DNA of 28,859 nucleotides from JBDLID01 sp039715055 (GCA_039715055.1 JBDLID010000028.1:1-28859); one strand, 5' to 3'. Positions 8,907-17,552 are shown, numbered from the stretch's first letter. The notes: a model not told the origin generated them from the letters alone. Translations and numbers: made by a program.

Positions 8907-9677
8907 TCATGGAACGATTCGTTCCGGCCGGTGAAAGACGTTGAGACGGCCCGGTCGTGCGTAGCCGGCCAGAGTGACCCCGGCCCTTCTGGCAATGGCC
9001 AGTCCCAGCGACGAGGGGGCTGTGCGGGACAGAACGATGGGGATACCGATGCGGGCGCATTTAAGGACCATGTCCGAGGTGAGGCGGCCCGTGGTATAGA
9101 CCGCCCCCCCTGGAGAGACTTTGCCCAGGAGGATTGAGCCGATGACCTTGTCCACTGCGTTGTGTCGCCCGACGTCCTCGTGGAAAACCTGGAGCCTCCC
9201 GTCAGTCCAGAGACCGCAGCCGTGGACACAGTGGGTCAATGGTCCCAACTCGGAACCGCCGAGGACGGCCCGGATAAAGTCATGTATCTCATCAAGGGAT
9301 ATATTGGCTTCACGGGGCGGATCAAAGGCACCTTCCAGCATCTCCCGTGAAATTTTTCCGGTACCGCCGCAGCCCGAGGTGATGATGACCTCTTTGGGCT
9401 CATCTGTTTCATCCACGTCGGCATAAACCGCGATCCTGCCTTCCGGACAAACAAGAACTTCCTTCACCTGTCCTGGTTCAGTGATATAGCCCTGACCGAA
9501 AAGAAAACCGGCCCCGAATTCCTCAAGGCTGGTTTCAAGGACCATGGAGGCCCCGATATCAACATCATTGAGAGCCACCTTGTAAGGTACCTCAACGGCA
9601 AGGGACTCTTTGCGAGGCTCATGGCCGTTGCTGGTGATGACTACAGTCTCGGCCTGGAAGACCACTTGTTCTTTCAT
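8907..9677 (-). CDS. fdhD: FdhD-type formate dehydrogenase sulfurtransferase, variant cysteine motif
   Basis: The protein has 256 residues. FdhD passes sulfur from the desulfurase IscS to the bis-MGD cofactor of formate dehydrogenase before the enzyme becomes active. Family marks present are EVPYKVALND near 29-38, LGxLxxEFGAGFLFGQG near 50-63, HEDVGRHNAVDKVIG at 166-180 and the C-terminal IVLSRTAPSSLGLAIARRAGVTLAGYARPGRLNVF. The usual CxxC motif is altered: SGCGGTGK has only the first Cys (C103), with Thr106 in place of the second. Another pair, C150 and C154 (THCVHGCGLW), lies where many FdhD proteins have TGGxH. It is transcribed divergently from the fdh operon, which starts 233 nt away. 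The start codon is supported by GGGAG close upstream, with spacing shorter than ideal. Confidence 0.92.
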   Translation of the reverse strand: MKEQVVFQAETVVITSNGHEPRKESLAVEVPYKVALNDVDIGASMVLETSLEEFGAGFLFGQGYITEPGQVKEVLVCPEGRIAVYADVDETDEPKEVIITSGCGGTGKISREMLEGAFDPPREANISLDEIHDFIRAVLGGSELGPLTHCVHGCGLWTDGRLQVFHEDVGRHNAVDKVIGSILLGKVSPGGAVYTTGRLTSDMVLKCARIGIPIVLSRTAPSSLGLAIARRAGVTLAGYARPGRLNVFHRPERIVP

Positions 9678-9910
9678 AACTCCCGGTACCCTGTTCTGTT
9701 AATGGCGGTTGGTAATTGTTCTGCAAAATCAATCATACAATTCCCTGATTGAAAAGACAAAAATCTCCAGTGCAACTCGGGGAATTAATAGAAATTTTGA
9801 TAAATCACTTTTTATATTCTTTTTTTATCTCTCTTTGATACAATAAAGAGTTATTCCTGATAACGTGCTTTTTGGTTCGGTTATTTCCCATTGGAGAAAG
9901 GATAGCTGTA

Positions 9911-11779
9911 ATGAAGCACTACACCGGCTACTTTTACTGTCGTACCAGGGGGCTTGAGAAGAAGCTTCTCAATGAATCAATATGCCCTGCACCTTCCACC
10001 CCTTTCCCGTCGCTGAACCGGGAAGACTGTGAGGTCCTCCTCGCCTCCGGATTTTCAGACCTTCACCCCGACTCACCCTTTTTCCTCTCTGCAACCCTCC
10101 AGCTCAATGGTGACAGAGGAAATCACGAACACAAGGTGCTTGCCACAATCGCAGAGGCCGAGCTGTGTCGACTCACCTCTTCCGGATTTCGTTCCTATAG
10201 AATCGAGGCTGACCCAAGGGTCACAGTAGTGGCTTCAAGGGTGTCCGAACTGGAAACCTTTATCGACCGTTATGGCGGCGTCCTGGAGATCATTCCACTT
10301 CTGGTTGGCACAGGTCACCGGGGCATGGAGAGTGCGACAGAAGTGGAAGTGACAGCCCAAGCCGACGGCTGCCTCCTGCAGTATCAGGTTCGGGCTCCTG
10401 TTGACTTCAATCACTGCAGCTACTGCGGACTCTGTGGTTCCCTGTGCCCGGAAGGGGCCGTCTCCGAGGGGCTGATTATTGACTTTGAGCGCTGCACACT
10501 TTGCAGGGATTGTGTTTCCGGTTGTCCCCACAACGCCGTTGATCTCCATGGTGTGGAGTATAGAGAACTCACCACTCCCGCACTTATGGTTTTGGACGGA
10601 TGCAAGGTGGAGCTGCCGAAGCGGCAGGACAGGATATACACTTCTTCAAGGCTGGATGATCTCTTTGCCTCAGTTTATGAAAGACAGGTTGATGAGGTCA
10701 TCGACTGCGACCAGAGCCTCTGTCAGTTTTCAGCCGCCCGGCAGACAGGGTGCCGTATCTGCTATGAGCTTTGCAGGCATGATGCGATAAAACTTGAGTC
10801 GACAGGTGTGGTCGTTGATCAATTGAGCTGTGTGGAGTGCGGCAGCTGTGTCAGCGGATGCCCTGGCGGCGCCCTGCAGTATCGTCGCTGCGATGATCGT
10901 ACACTGATTGAGTACTTCCGCTCGTTTCAGCTCAGGCCGAACACTTCGGTGGTCATCGGCGATGCAAAGAGCCTTCATCGTTACTGGTGGTATGGGAATT
11001 CTGAGAACTATGAGGAAACATTCTTTTTTGAGTACCCCAATCCTGCCGCCTTGAGTTCGATGCACCTCCTTTTTTTATATGCCATGGGGGCGAGGCGGCT
11101 CCTGATCCTTGCTGAAAACGGCAATGGTCCGGATCTCCGGCTGGCCAATTTTGTCATCCAGGGGCTTTTTGGTGTTCAAGAGCCAATTGAGCTGATCAAT
11201 TGGGGGCAGCTTGATGATCGTCTAAGCCGGGAAGCACCGGCCAGTCCACTCAAACAGTTCTATCATGATTTTTCATTTGGCAGCCGTCGTCATAAGCTGG
11301 TTGCCCTGCTCGATTTTCTGAGACAGCAGAGTGGAGCAGCCCCTCTGTTTCTTGATGATTCGGTGGGCGGCGGTGATTTCGGAACCATCTCCTGTGACGA
11401 GGAGTTGTGCAGTCACTGCGGCGCCTGTGTCGGTGAGTGTCAAAGTGATGCGCTGGTCATCGACGACAACGCCTTTCTCCTTCAACACCACCCATCGTTA
11501 TGTGTCCAGTGCGGGGCCTGTGCTGACCTCTGCCCTGAAAAGGCGCTCAGTACAATCTGCGGGGTTGGGATTGATGATGGATTTTTCAGTGAAAAAATTC
11601 TGGCCCGTGCCGAACCGTTGAACTGCAAGGGGTGCGGAAAAGTGTTTTCCACCAGAAAAGCACTGGAAAAGGTGACGGCTATTCTGACGGCAAAAAATTT
11701 TCTGGAGAAGGAAGACGATATGCTTCACTTCTGTGATGAGTGCCGGGTGATCAACCTCTTTGAACAAGAACAGCAATGA
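9911..11779 (+). CDS. multi-cluster [4Fe-4S] protein of the formate dehydrogenase operon
   Basis: The protein has 622 residues and is cytoplasmic in appearance (no signal or helix). ATG 9911 is chosen over an upstream GTG because GGAGAAAGGA precedes it by about 8 nt. Ferredoxin-type CxxCxxCxxxC motifs sit at C169-C179, C195-C205, C307-C317, C500-C510 and C531-C541, with a shorter CxxCxxxC at C281-C288. Two CxxC pairs at 572/575 and 608/611 look like a rubredoxin- or zinc-ribbon-like C-terminal part. The region at about 340-480 has no Cys motifs. Similar large Fe-S proteins lie beside TorD-like chaperones in fdh operons of Shewanella and Campylobacterota. There the role is unclear (electron delivery to the enzyme or help in maturation). 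It overlaps the next gene by 4 nt. Confidence 0.85.
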   Translation: MKHYTGYFYCRTRGLEKKLLNESICPAPSTPFPSLNREDCEVLLASGFSDLHPDSPFFLSATLQLNGDRGNHEHKVLATIAEAELCRLTSSGFRSYRIEADPRVTVVASRVSELETFIDRYGGVLEIIPLLVGTGHRGMESATEVEVTAQADGCLLQYQVRAPVDFNHCSYCGLCGSLCPEGAVSEGLIIDFERCTLCRDCVSGCPHNAVDLHGVEYRELTTPALMVLDGCKVELPKRQDRIYTSSRLDDLFASVYERQVDEVIDCDQSLCQFSAARQTGCRICYELCRHDAIKLESTGVVVDQLSCVECGSCVSGCPGGALQYRRCDDRTLIEYFRSFQLRPNTSVVIGDAKSLHRYWWYGNSENYEETFFFEYPNPAALSSMHLLFLYAMGARRLLILAENGNGPDLRLANFVIQGLFGVQEPIELINWGQLDDRLSREAPASPLKQFYHDFSFGSRRHKLVALLDFLRQQSGAAPLFLDDSVGGGDFGTISCDEELCSHCGACVGECQSDALVIDDNAFLLQHHPSLCVQCGACADLCPEKALSTICGVGIDDGFFSEKILARAEPLNCKGCGKVFSTRKALEKVTAILTAKNFLEKEDDMLHFCDECRVINLFEQEQQ

Positions 11780-12405
11780 ATGGAAAAGCTGAACTGAGTG
11801 ATCGTGAACTGTGTCTGGTTCGTCTGCGTTTTCTGGATTTGGCCAAATCCTTTTTCTGCACACAGCCGGACGGAGAGATGATCGGTCGATGGCGTGGTAT
11901 TTTTGCCGCGCTGGGTGGAGAACAGACAAGTGAGTCACTGGATAAGGCCGTGGCGGAACTTGCTGCCACACTGGATGAGTGCGACTTACAGGATCTCAAG
12001 GACGAGTATTATGATCTCTTTGTTAATCCCTATTCAAAGGAGTTACTTCCCTTGAATGGTTCATATCATCTTGACGGCAGGAGTTTTGGACCGAGTCTTG
12101 TCAAGTATCGCCAGCTGCTGAAAGACAGCCAGCTGATCAAGGATCCCGAAATTACTGAGTCCGAGGACTCCCTGGAGGTCATGCTTGACACCCTGGCAAC
12201 CCTTGTCAGGGAGGAAAAAAACGGCAATGAGATGTCCAGGCATTTTCAGGACCGGCTGCTCACGGAATTTCTTCAGCCAACGGTGAAAGAACTGACCGGC
12301 CGTGTTCAAAAAAACAGCAGGGCAGGGTTTTATCGACAGTGCATCGCTTTTGTCGATGCCTATCTTGAATTGGAAAATGGTTTGGTGGAAACAGGCAAGG
12401 TGTGA
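11776..12405 (+). CDS. TorD/DmsD-type chaperone for formate dehydrogenase maturation
   Basis: The protein has 209 residues and is nearly all helical. The TorD family signature is visible at about 75-100: DEYYDLFVNPYSKELLPLNGSYHLDG, comparable to the E-Y-x-x-L-F-x-x-P pattern. TorD-type chaperones bind the Tat signal peptide of a molybdoenzyme and hold it for cofactor insertion before export. Here the clients are most likely FdhA and perhaps the small Tat protein, both encoded directly downstream. The start overlaps the stop of the Fe-S gene (ATGA), so translation is coupled. The next gene follows after 37 nt. Confidence 0.82.
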   Translation: MNGKAELSDRELCLVRLRFLDLAKSFFCTQPDGEMIGRWRGIFAALGGEQTSESLDKAVAELAATLDECDLQDLKDEYYDLFVNPYSKELLPLNGSYHLDGRSFGPSLVKYRQLLKDSQLIKDPEITESEDSLEVMLDTLATLVREEKNGNEMSRHFQDRLLTEFLQPTVKELTGRVQKNSRAGFYRQCIAFVDAYLELENGLVETGKV

Positions 12406-12442
12406 CTGGAGTAGTATTAATCGATCAAAACGGAGGGACAGC

Positions 12443-12631
12443 ATGGAGCAAAAAGATGACACGAGGCGCTCTTTTCTTAAACAAATCCTGGTTGGATCAA
12501 CACTTGCTGCCGGTTCGACCTTGACCTTGAAAAAGGCGCAGGCCTCAAAAGAGAAGGAGGTCGAGCGTCCAGAAGAGATCTGCTACCGCCGGACAGAGGA
12601 GTTTGAAAAGTACTATAACTCACTGCGTTAG
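12443..12631 (+). CDS. small twin-arginine signal protein (FdhX-like)
   Basis: The protein has 62 residues. It starts at ATG 12443, supported by CGGAGGG 6 nt upstream. A Tat motif (TRRSFLK, residues 7-13) is followed by a hydrophobic region (ILVGSTLAAGSTL) and a short charged tail ending in EEFEKYYNSLR. The arrangement (TorD-like gene, small Tat protein, then fdhA) is the same as in the fdh operons of Shewanella and Campylobacterota, where this small gene is often called fdhX. Its role is not established. It may travel with FdhA through Tat or act as a small periplasmic or membrane-held subunit. Confidence 0.8.
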   Translation: MEQKDDTRRSFLKQILVGSTLAAGSTLTLKKAQASKEKEVERPEEICYRRTEEFEKYYNSLR

Positions 12632-12664
12632 GACGAGACACTCTTTAAAAGAGGAGACCTGAAA

Positions 12665-15457
12665 ATGGCCCAACGAAAGATTCGCAGCAGTTCTCCGCCG
12701 GTGAGTAAAACCCGGCGGGTCACATTGAACCCCAAGGTTGCCAGGAGATCTTTCCTCAAACTTTCGGCAGCAACGGCGGCACTGACCGGCGCGGCTATGA
12801 CCACAAGAATGACCGCAAAAGCGGCAACTCCAGCGGCGGCTAACGCCGCCTATCCCGATTCAAAGATGGTGCGCTCGGTCTGTACCCACTGTTCGGTGGG
12901 CTGCGGCATCAATGCCGAGGTCCAGAACGGTGTCTGGGTCAGGCAGGAAGTCGCCCAGGATCACCCGGTGAGCCGGGGCGGCTACTGCTGCAAGGGGGCA
13001 TCCGCCATCGATATGGTGACCAGTGAAAAACGCCTCAAGAACCCGATGAAACGGGTAAACGGCAAGTGGCAGAAGATCTCCTGGGATCAGGCCATGGACG
13101 AAGTCGCGGCCAAGCTCAAATCCATCCGCGACGCCGACGGGCCCGATGCCCTGCATTTCAACGGCAGTGCCAAGGTCTCCACCGAGATGGCCTACCTGCA
13201 GAGGAAATTTGCCGCGTTCTGGGGGACGAACAACGTTGACCACCAGGCCCGTATCTGACACTCCTCAACGGTGGCAGGTGTCGCCAATACATGGGGTTAC
13301 GGAGCAATGACTAACAGCCTCAACGATATGAGGCATACAAAATCGCTGATTTTTATCGGGTCCAACGCCGCCGAGGCGCATCCGGTCTCCATGCAGCATA
13401 TTCTGCATGCCAAGGAGGTCAACAATGCGCCGCTTATCGTTGTTGATCCGCGTTTTACCAAGCTGGCCGCAAAGTCCAGTGAGTTCGTACGTATCCGTCC
13501 CGGCTCAGACTGTGCCTTTATCATGGGACTGGTTAACGAGGTTGTCAACAAGGGCTGGCAGGATAAAGAGTTTATCCGTACCAGGGTGGCCGGCTATGAG
13601 GAGATGATCGAAGTGGCTTCCCACTACACCCCGGAAGAGGTGGAAAACATCACCGGCATTCCAGCGGCTCAGACCAGAAAAGTGGCCAAAATCCTGGCCA
13701 TGAACCGGCCGACCTCGCTGACCTGGTGCATGGGCGGGACCCAGCATCATATCGGCTCCTCCATTACCCGTGCCTTCTGCATCCTGCAGCTGGTGCTGGG
13801 CAACATGGGCAAGTCCGGCGGCGGTACCAATATCTTCCGCGGTCATGACAATGTCCAGGGGGCAACCGATATGTGTGTTCTGTCCCACACGCTGCCAGGT
13901 TACTACGGCCTGTCTGACGGGGCCTGGAAGCACTGGTGCCGGGTCTGGGGAGTGGATTATGACTATATGGTGGGGAGGTTCAAGGAGAAGAAGTGGATGA
14001 ACGCCAAGGGTTTTACCCTGTCACGCTGGTACGAGGGTGTTCTCCAGAATGATAAAATCGAACAGTATACCCCTCTCAAGGCACTTATTCAGTGGGGCTG
14101 CGCATCCAACGCCAACTCTCAGTACAACAAAGTTGTCGAGGCTCTCAATAAGCTCGATCTCTTTGTCATCGTCGATCCTTTCCCGACCATGGCTGCAGCG
14201 ACCTGCAAGACAGACAATATCTATTTGCTGCCCTGTTCGAGCCAGTATGAGACTTCCGGATCGGTAACGTCTACATCGAGACAGATCCAGTGGCGTAATA
14301 AGATCATGGAGCCGATAAGCGGCTGCCGTGACGACTATACGATCATGAAGGAGTTGGTCGCCCGGCTCGGTTTTGGTGATGAGTACTATAAAAATATCAA
14401 GGAGGTGCCCGAGGATATCACCCGCGAGATCAACAGGGGAACGCTGACCATCGGCTACAACGGTCAGACGCCCGAGAGGATTAAGAAGCACATGGAGAAC
14501 TGGCACACCTTTGACATCGAGACCCTCCAGGCAAAAGGAGGGCCATGCAGCGGCGATTACTATGGCATGCCATGGCCCTGCTGGACCGATGAGCACCCGG
14601 GGACGCCTATCCTCTATGACGTCTCCAAGCCGGTGAAAGACGGCGGCCTGCCCTTCAGGAACCGTTTCGGCCTGTCCAAGAAGTATGACATGAGCGGTCG
14701 CACTGAAGACCAGCTGGCCGCCAAGGGTGTTTATAATCCCGGCTCCGAAGTCAAGGGCGGTTATCCGGAGTTCAAGGATGTGGTGCCCGGTACCAACTGG
14801 AAGACCGACCTGTCCCAGAAGACTCTCAAGGAGGCGATTCGACGCGGTATGGCCCCGTTTGGCAACGCCCGGGCGCGCTGCGTGGTCTGGACCTTCCCGG
14901 ACCAGGTACCCATTCATCGGGAACCGCTTCACTCGCCCCGACCTGACCTCATTGAGAAATACGCGACCTATGAGGATAAGCCCAACCATTACCGGGTGTT
15001 CACCAGGTACAAGAGCGAGCAGAGTCCTGAACTGGCCAAAAAATTTCCGTTTGTCCTTACCACCGGCCGAATGGTCGAGCATATGGGAGGCGGTGCCGAG
15101 ACACGCTCCAACAAGTATCTCTCCGAACTACAGCCCGAGATGTATGCCGAGATCAACCCGGTCACCGGCAACAACATCGGGGTCAGGGATGGTGAGATGA
15201 TCTGGATTGAGTCACCCGAGGGCGGCAAGGTCAAGGTTAAAGCCTTTTTCACCGAGCGGGTCGACGAGAAGACCATCTTCATGCCGTATCACTTCGGAGG
15301 TGTATTGATGGGCAAATCCCTGGCAGGAGACTATCCGGAGGGCCATGAACCGTATGTGGTTGGTGAACCGGCCAATGTCTGTACAAACTACGGCTACGAC
15401 ATCGTTACCCAGATTCAGGCAACCAAAGACGGCCTGTGCAAGGTCAGCCGGGCATAG
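12665..15457 (+). CDS. fdhA: formate dehydrogenase catalytic subunit, selenocysteine-containing, Tat-exported
   Basis: The full product has 930 residues if TGA at 13256-13258 is read as selenocysteine (Sec198). The frame continues unbroken and the context HQARI-U-HSSTVAG is the Sec site of respiratory formate dehydrogenases. A Tat motif (ARRSFLK, about 26-32) sits behind an unusually long basic N-region. An N-terminal [4Fe-4S] site follows: C73-x2-C76-x3-C80 with C108 or C109 (CTHCSVGCGINAEV...GGYCCKGAS). The molybdopterin-binding domains of the DMSO reductase superfamily make up the rest. The enzyme oxidises formate to CO2 in the periplasm with Mo or W bis-MGD; which metal cannot be told. 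GAGGAG precedes the ATG. Automated tools may split it into two ORFs (12665-13258 and 13271-15457). FdhB follows after 17 nt. Confidence 0.96.
13256..13290 (+). promoter_or_regulatory. bacterial SECIS element directing Sec insertion at TGA 13256
   Basis: Just after the in-frame TGA, positions 13270-13285 fold into a short stem with an A-G-G-U apical loop (GGUGGC-AGGU-GUCGCC). A U sits at the third stem position, in the place of the bulged U of the Escherichia coli fdhF hairpin. An outer pairing GACAC (13257-13261) with GUGUC (13277-13281) is an alternative fold. Distance from the TGA and the GCAGGU loop sequence agree with elements bound by SelB. The selA, selB, selC and selD genes are not in this window. 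Confidence 0.85.
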
Positions 15458-15474
15458 CCCAGGGAGGGACAAAC

Positions 15475-16059
15475 ATGGGACGTTTGAAATTTTTATGTGA
15501 TGTTGAACGTTGTATCAACTGCAGCGGCTGCGTGGTGGCCTGTAAGGAAGGGCATCAGATACCGGTTGGGGTCAACCGGCGGCGGGTAATCACCGTCAAC
15601 TCGGGCAGACCCGGTGAAAAATCAATCTCGGTCTCCTGCATGCACTGCGCCGATGCACCCTGTATCGCCGTCTGTCCGGTGGATGCCATCTACCAGCGTG
15701 AGGATGGTGTGGTGCTGGTCTCCAAGAAGACCTGCATCGGCTGCGGCTACTGCTTTATGGCCTGCCCGTTCGGTGCTCCGCAGTTTCCAAAAGGCGGGGC
15801 ATTCGGAGCACGGGGGGCCATGGACAAGTGCACCTTCTGTGCCGGCGGCCCGGAGGAGACTTTTTCTGCTGAGGAGCGCAAGCTCTACGGTCAGAACAGA
15901 ATTGCCGAGGGCAAGGTGCCGCTCTGCGCGGCCATGTGTTCCACCAAGGCGCTGCTGGCCGGAGATGCCGACGTGGTTGCAGATGTCTACCGGGAGCGGG
16001 GCTTCAAGCGGGGCTCAGGCAACAATGCCTGGGGTTGGGATAAGGCCTATAAAAAATAG
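15475..16059 (+). CDS. fdhB: formate dehydrogenase iron-sulfur subunit, four [4Fe-4S] clusters
   Basis: The protein has 194 residues. Start ATG 15475 is preceded by AGGGAGGG. Four Cys groups are visible: CINCSGCVVAC near 12-22, CMHCADAPCIAVCP near 53-66, CIGCGYCFMACPFGAPQ near 86-102, and CTFC near 120 paired with PLCAAMC near 145. This is the DmsB/FdnH-type electron-transfer subunit, which carries electrons from the FdhA active site to the cytochrome. There is no signal peptide and no C-terminal helix, so it must be carried through Tat bound to FdhA. It differs in this from the second Fe-S subunit at 25645-26631, which has both. A strong stem-loop follows at 16067-16095. Confidence 0.93.
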   Translation: MGRLKFLCDVERCINCSGCVVACKEGHQIPVGVNRRRVITVNSGRPGEKSISVSCMHCADAPCIAVCPVDAIYQREDGVVLVSKKTCIGCGYCFMACPFGAPQFPKGGAFGARGAMDKCTFCAGGPEETFSAEERKLYGQNRIAEGKVPLCAAMCSTKALLAGDADVVADVYRERGFKRGSGNNAWGWDKAYKK

Positions 16060-16066
16060 CTGAAAT

Positions 16067-16095
16067 CCTGCCGGTGTTGTCAAAACACCGGCAGG
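16067..16095 (+). promoter_or_regulatory. strong stem-loop between fdhB and fdhC
   Basis: CCTGCCGGTGTT (16067-16078) and AACACCGGCAGG (16084-16095) form a perfect 12-bp stem with loop GTCAA, starting 8 nt after the fdhB stop. No T-run follows (AAAAGGCC), so it is unlikely to be a full terminator. It may protect the upstream mRNA from 3' exonucleases or attenuate fdhC. A second, smaller stem-loop (GGCGG...GCTGC-TGTCT-GCAGCCGCC, 16136-16165) lies before the fdhC start. Confidence 0.7.
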
Positions 16096-16193
16096 AAAAG
16101 GCCTTGATTGGACCTGCCCGCGGGGATCCTCAAACGGCGGATTTGTGCTGCTGTCTGCAGCCGCCAAAAAAATGATCGATAGAGAGGGTGGTG

Positions 16194-17051
16194 ATGAAAA
16201 AAATTGTCCTGTTCATCGGCATCTTGCTTTTTTCAACTGGTGTCATGTCAGTTGCAGCAACCATCGACCAGGGGTTGCTCAGTCCGCTGACGTCGGCCTA
16301 TGAAGAGATAAGTCGTCTTTTTGTTGGAGAATACCAGGGCTGGGGCGAACAGTTCGTGAAGCTTCAGTCCACTCTTTTCAGCCGGATGTTTCTGGCGGTC
16401 ATTGTCGGAGTGCCCCTTGTCTTTCTCCTTCATTACCTGGTCATCGGCCCCATGGTGTTTTCCCATGAAGGTGAACAGATCCACTACTTTAATCTGCTGA
16501 GTCGCGGCGTCCACTTATTTGCTGCTGTTTCGTTTACACTCCTGGCAATCACCGGGTTGCTCGTTATCTTTGGATCATTCTTCGGCGGCGGCGCTCTGAT
16601 TCGAACCTGCCGTACCATTCATCTCGCAGCAGCCGTGGTTTTTTCTCTCAGCGCTCTGGCGATGCTTTTTATCTGGGCAAAAGACATGATCCTCGCCCCC
16701 TATGATTTCCTCTGGATCTTGATTGCGGGCGGCTATTTGAGCAAAGAACAAAAACCGGTACCGGCCGGTAAGTTCAACTTCGGCCAGAAAAGCTGGTTCT
16801 GGCTGGCCACCCTGGGCGGGGCGACCATGGCGGTGACCGGCTATTTCCTTTATTCCTTCCAGGCTGACACAGAGACCCTGCGCCTTTTTGTCATGATTCA
16901 CAACTTTCTGGGGGCGGTTATGGTGGCGGTTTTTATTGTCCACCTCTACATGTCGCTGTTTGCCATCAAGGGGGCGATCCGCTCCATGATCAGCGGTTAC
17001 AAGCCGGAGGCCGAAGTCAGAATACTGCACTCCAGGTATTTGAAAGAATAG
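16194..17051 (+). CDS. fdhC: formate dehydrogenase cytochrome b subunit
   Basis: The protein has 285 residues from ATG 16194; two GTG codons at 16188 and 16191 are possible alternatives, but GAGAGG sits best for the ATG. An N-terminal signal peptide (MKKIVLFIGILLFSTGVMSVAA) leads to a periplasmic stretch of about 40 residues. Four transmembrane helices follow, near 65-87, 105-130, 145-165 and 235-258. His residues in helices (RGVHLFAAVSF, CRTIHLAAAVVF, MIHNFLGAVMV, VHLYMSLFAIKG) are candidates for two b-type haem sites. It anchors the FdhAB dimer on the periplasmic face and passes electrons to the quinone pool. A 134-nt gap with two stem-loops separates it from fdhB. Confidence 0.92.
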   Translation: MKKIVLFIGILLFSTGVMSVAATIDQGLLSPLTSAYEEISRLFVGEYQGWGEQFVKLQSTLFSRMFLAVIVGVPLVFLLHYLVIGPMVFSHEGEQIHYFNLLSRGVHLFAAVSFTLLAITGLLVIFGSFFGGGALIRTCRTIHLAAAVVFSLSALAMLFIWAKDMILAPYDFLWILIAGGYLSKEQKPVPAGKFNFGQKSWFWLATLGGATMAVTGYFLYSFQADTETLRLFVMIHNFLGAVMVAVFIVHLYMSLFAIKGAIRSMISGYKPEAEVRILHSRYLKE

Positions 17052-17075
17052 AGTTTTTCGTTTAGCTACGTCGTT

Positions 17076-17133
17076 ACAGGACACGTTGAAATAGCCACAT
17101 ATATCTTATGTGCCTTATTTTAACGTGTCCTGT
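17076..17133. repeat. palindromic repeat element 2 after fdhC
   Basis: Perfect 12-bp arms ACAGGACACGTT (17076-17087) and AACGTGTCCTGT (17122-17133) enclose an inner hairpin with arms CACATA and TATGTG, flanked by A/T-rich strands. It starts 25 nt after the fdhC stop. The general build (arms beginning ACAGG, CACATA-type core) resembles element 1. With no T tract it is a doubtful terminator, but it could end or stabilise the fdh transcript. Confidence 0.65.
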
Positions 17134-17552
17134 TTCCGAAAGTCTCGCTTACCTGCCTGCCCTTGTATAAAAGTCCAGTTTTCCTGTTGCCTGTATTGAA
17201 TTTTTCCCACCGAATCATACTCCTCCCCTCTTTTGCTCAGGCACCATATTGTCTTGTCGGCAATGGAATTTGGGTATAGTATTTCAGGAGGTTAATAGTT
17301 TGTGGAGTTGAACCCATCCCGTGTGTGAGTATCAGCCGCGTCTCCTGCCACTTTTTTTGTAACTAGTCAGTAAGGGTGGCAAATTACTCATTACACTGAA
17401 CTGTAACTGTTTAGATGTGCTTCATATTTGTTCATTCGGAGTCTCGCAAGCTCGCTTACCAGGGACTTCAAAGCATACTTATGCTATGTGAGAAGGCCTA
17501 AATGGGCGAAGATGGAGTTCAGCTGAATAGTTACCTTTTTTAAGGAATCCCC
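17134..17552. other. 419-nt gene-free region between fdhC and mobB
   Basis: No convincing gene is seen. It contains two copies of a short sequence, AGTCTCGCTTACC (17141-17153) and AGTCTCGCAAGCTCGCTTACC (17441-17461). It also has an AGGAGG at 17287-17292 preceded by TATAGTAT and followed by an eight-codon reading frame starting GTG. A small hairpin at 17466-17495 may belong to the repeat family. mobB has its own ribosome site (AAGGA, 17542-17546), so an internal promoter is likely somewhere here. Confidence 0.5.
17466..17495. repeat. small hairpin, possible repeat element 4
   Basis: AGCATA (17472-17477) and TATGCT (17480-17485) form a tight stem, with outer CTTC (17466-17469) and GAAG (17492-17495). 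Read on the minus strand it contains CTCACATA and TATGCTTT, similar to the core of the 20251-20290 element. The match is short, so membership is uncertain. Confidence 0.35.

Noticed and set aside
9790..9870. Candidate FNR-like site and promoter upstream of the fdh operon
   Set aside because: TTGATAAATCA has the wrong spacing for TTGAT-N4-ATCAA, and TTGATA-17-TGATAA has a poor -10; neither is good enough to report.
13256..13271. Possible pseudogenisation of fdhA by a TGA stop
   Set aside because: The TGA is at the known selenocysteine position, the frame is intact on both sides and a SECIS-like hairpin follows.
14021..15082. 353-codon open frame on the minus strand
   Set aside because: It lies entirely antisense to fdhA, whose protein is clearly recognised; long antisense frames are common in G/C-rich third-position genes.
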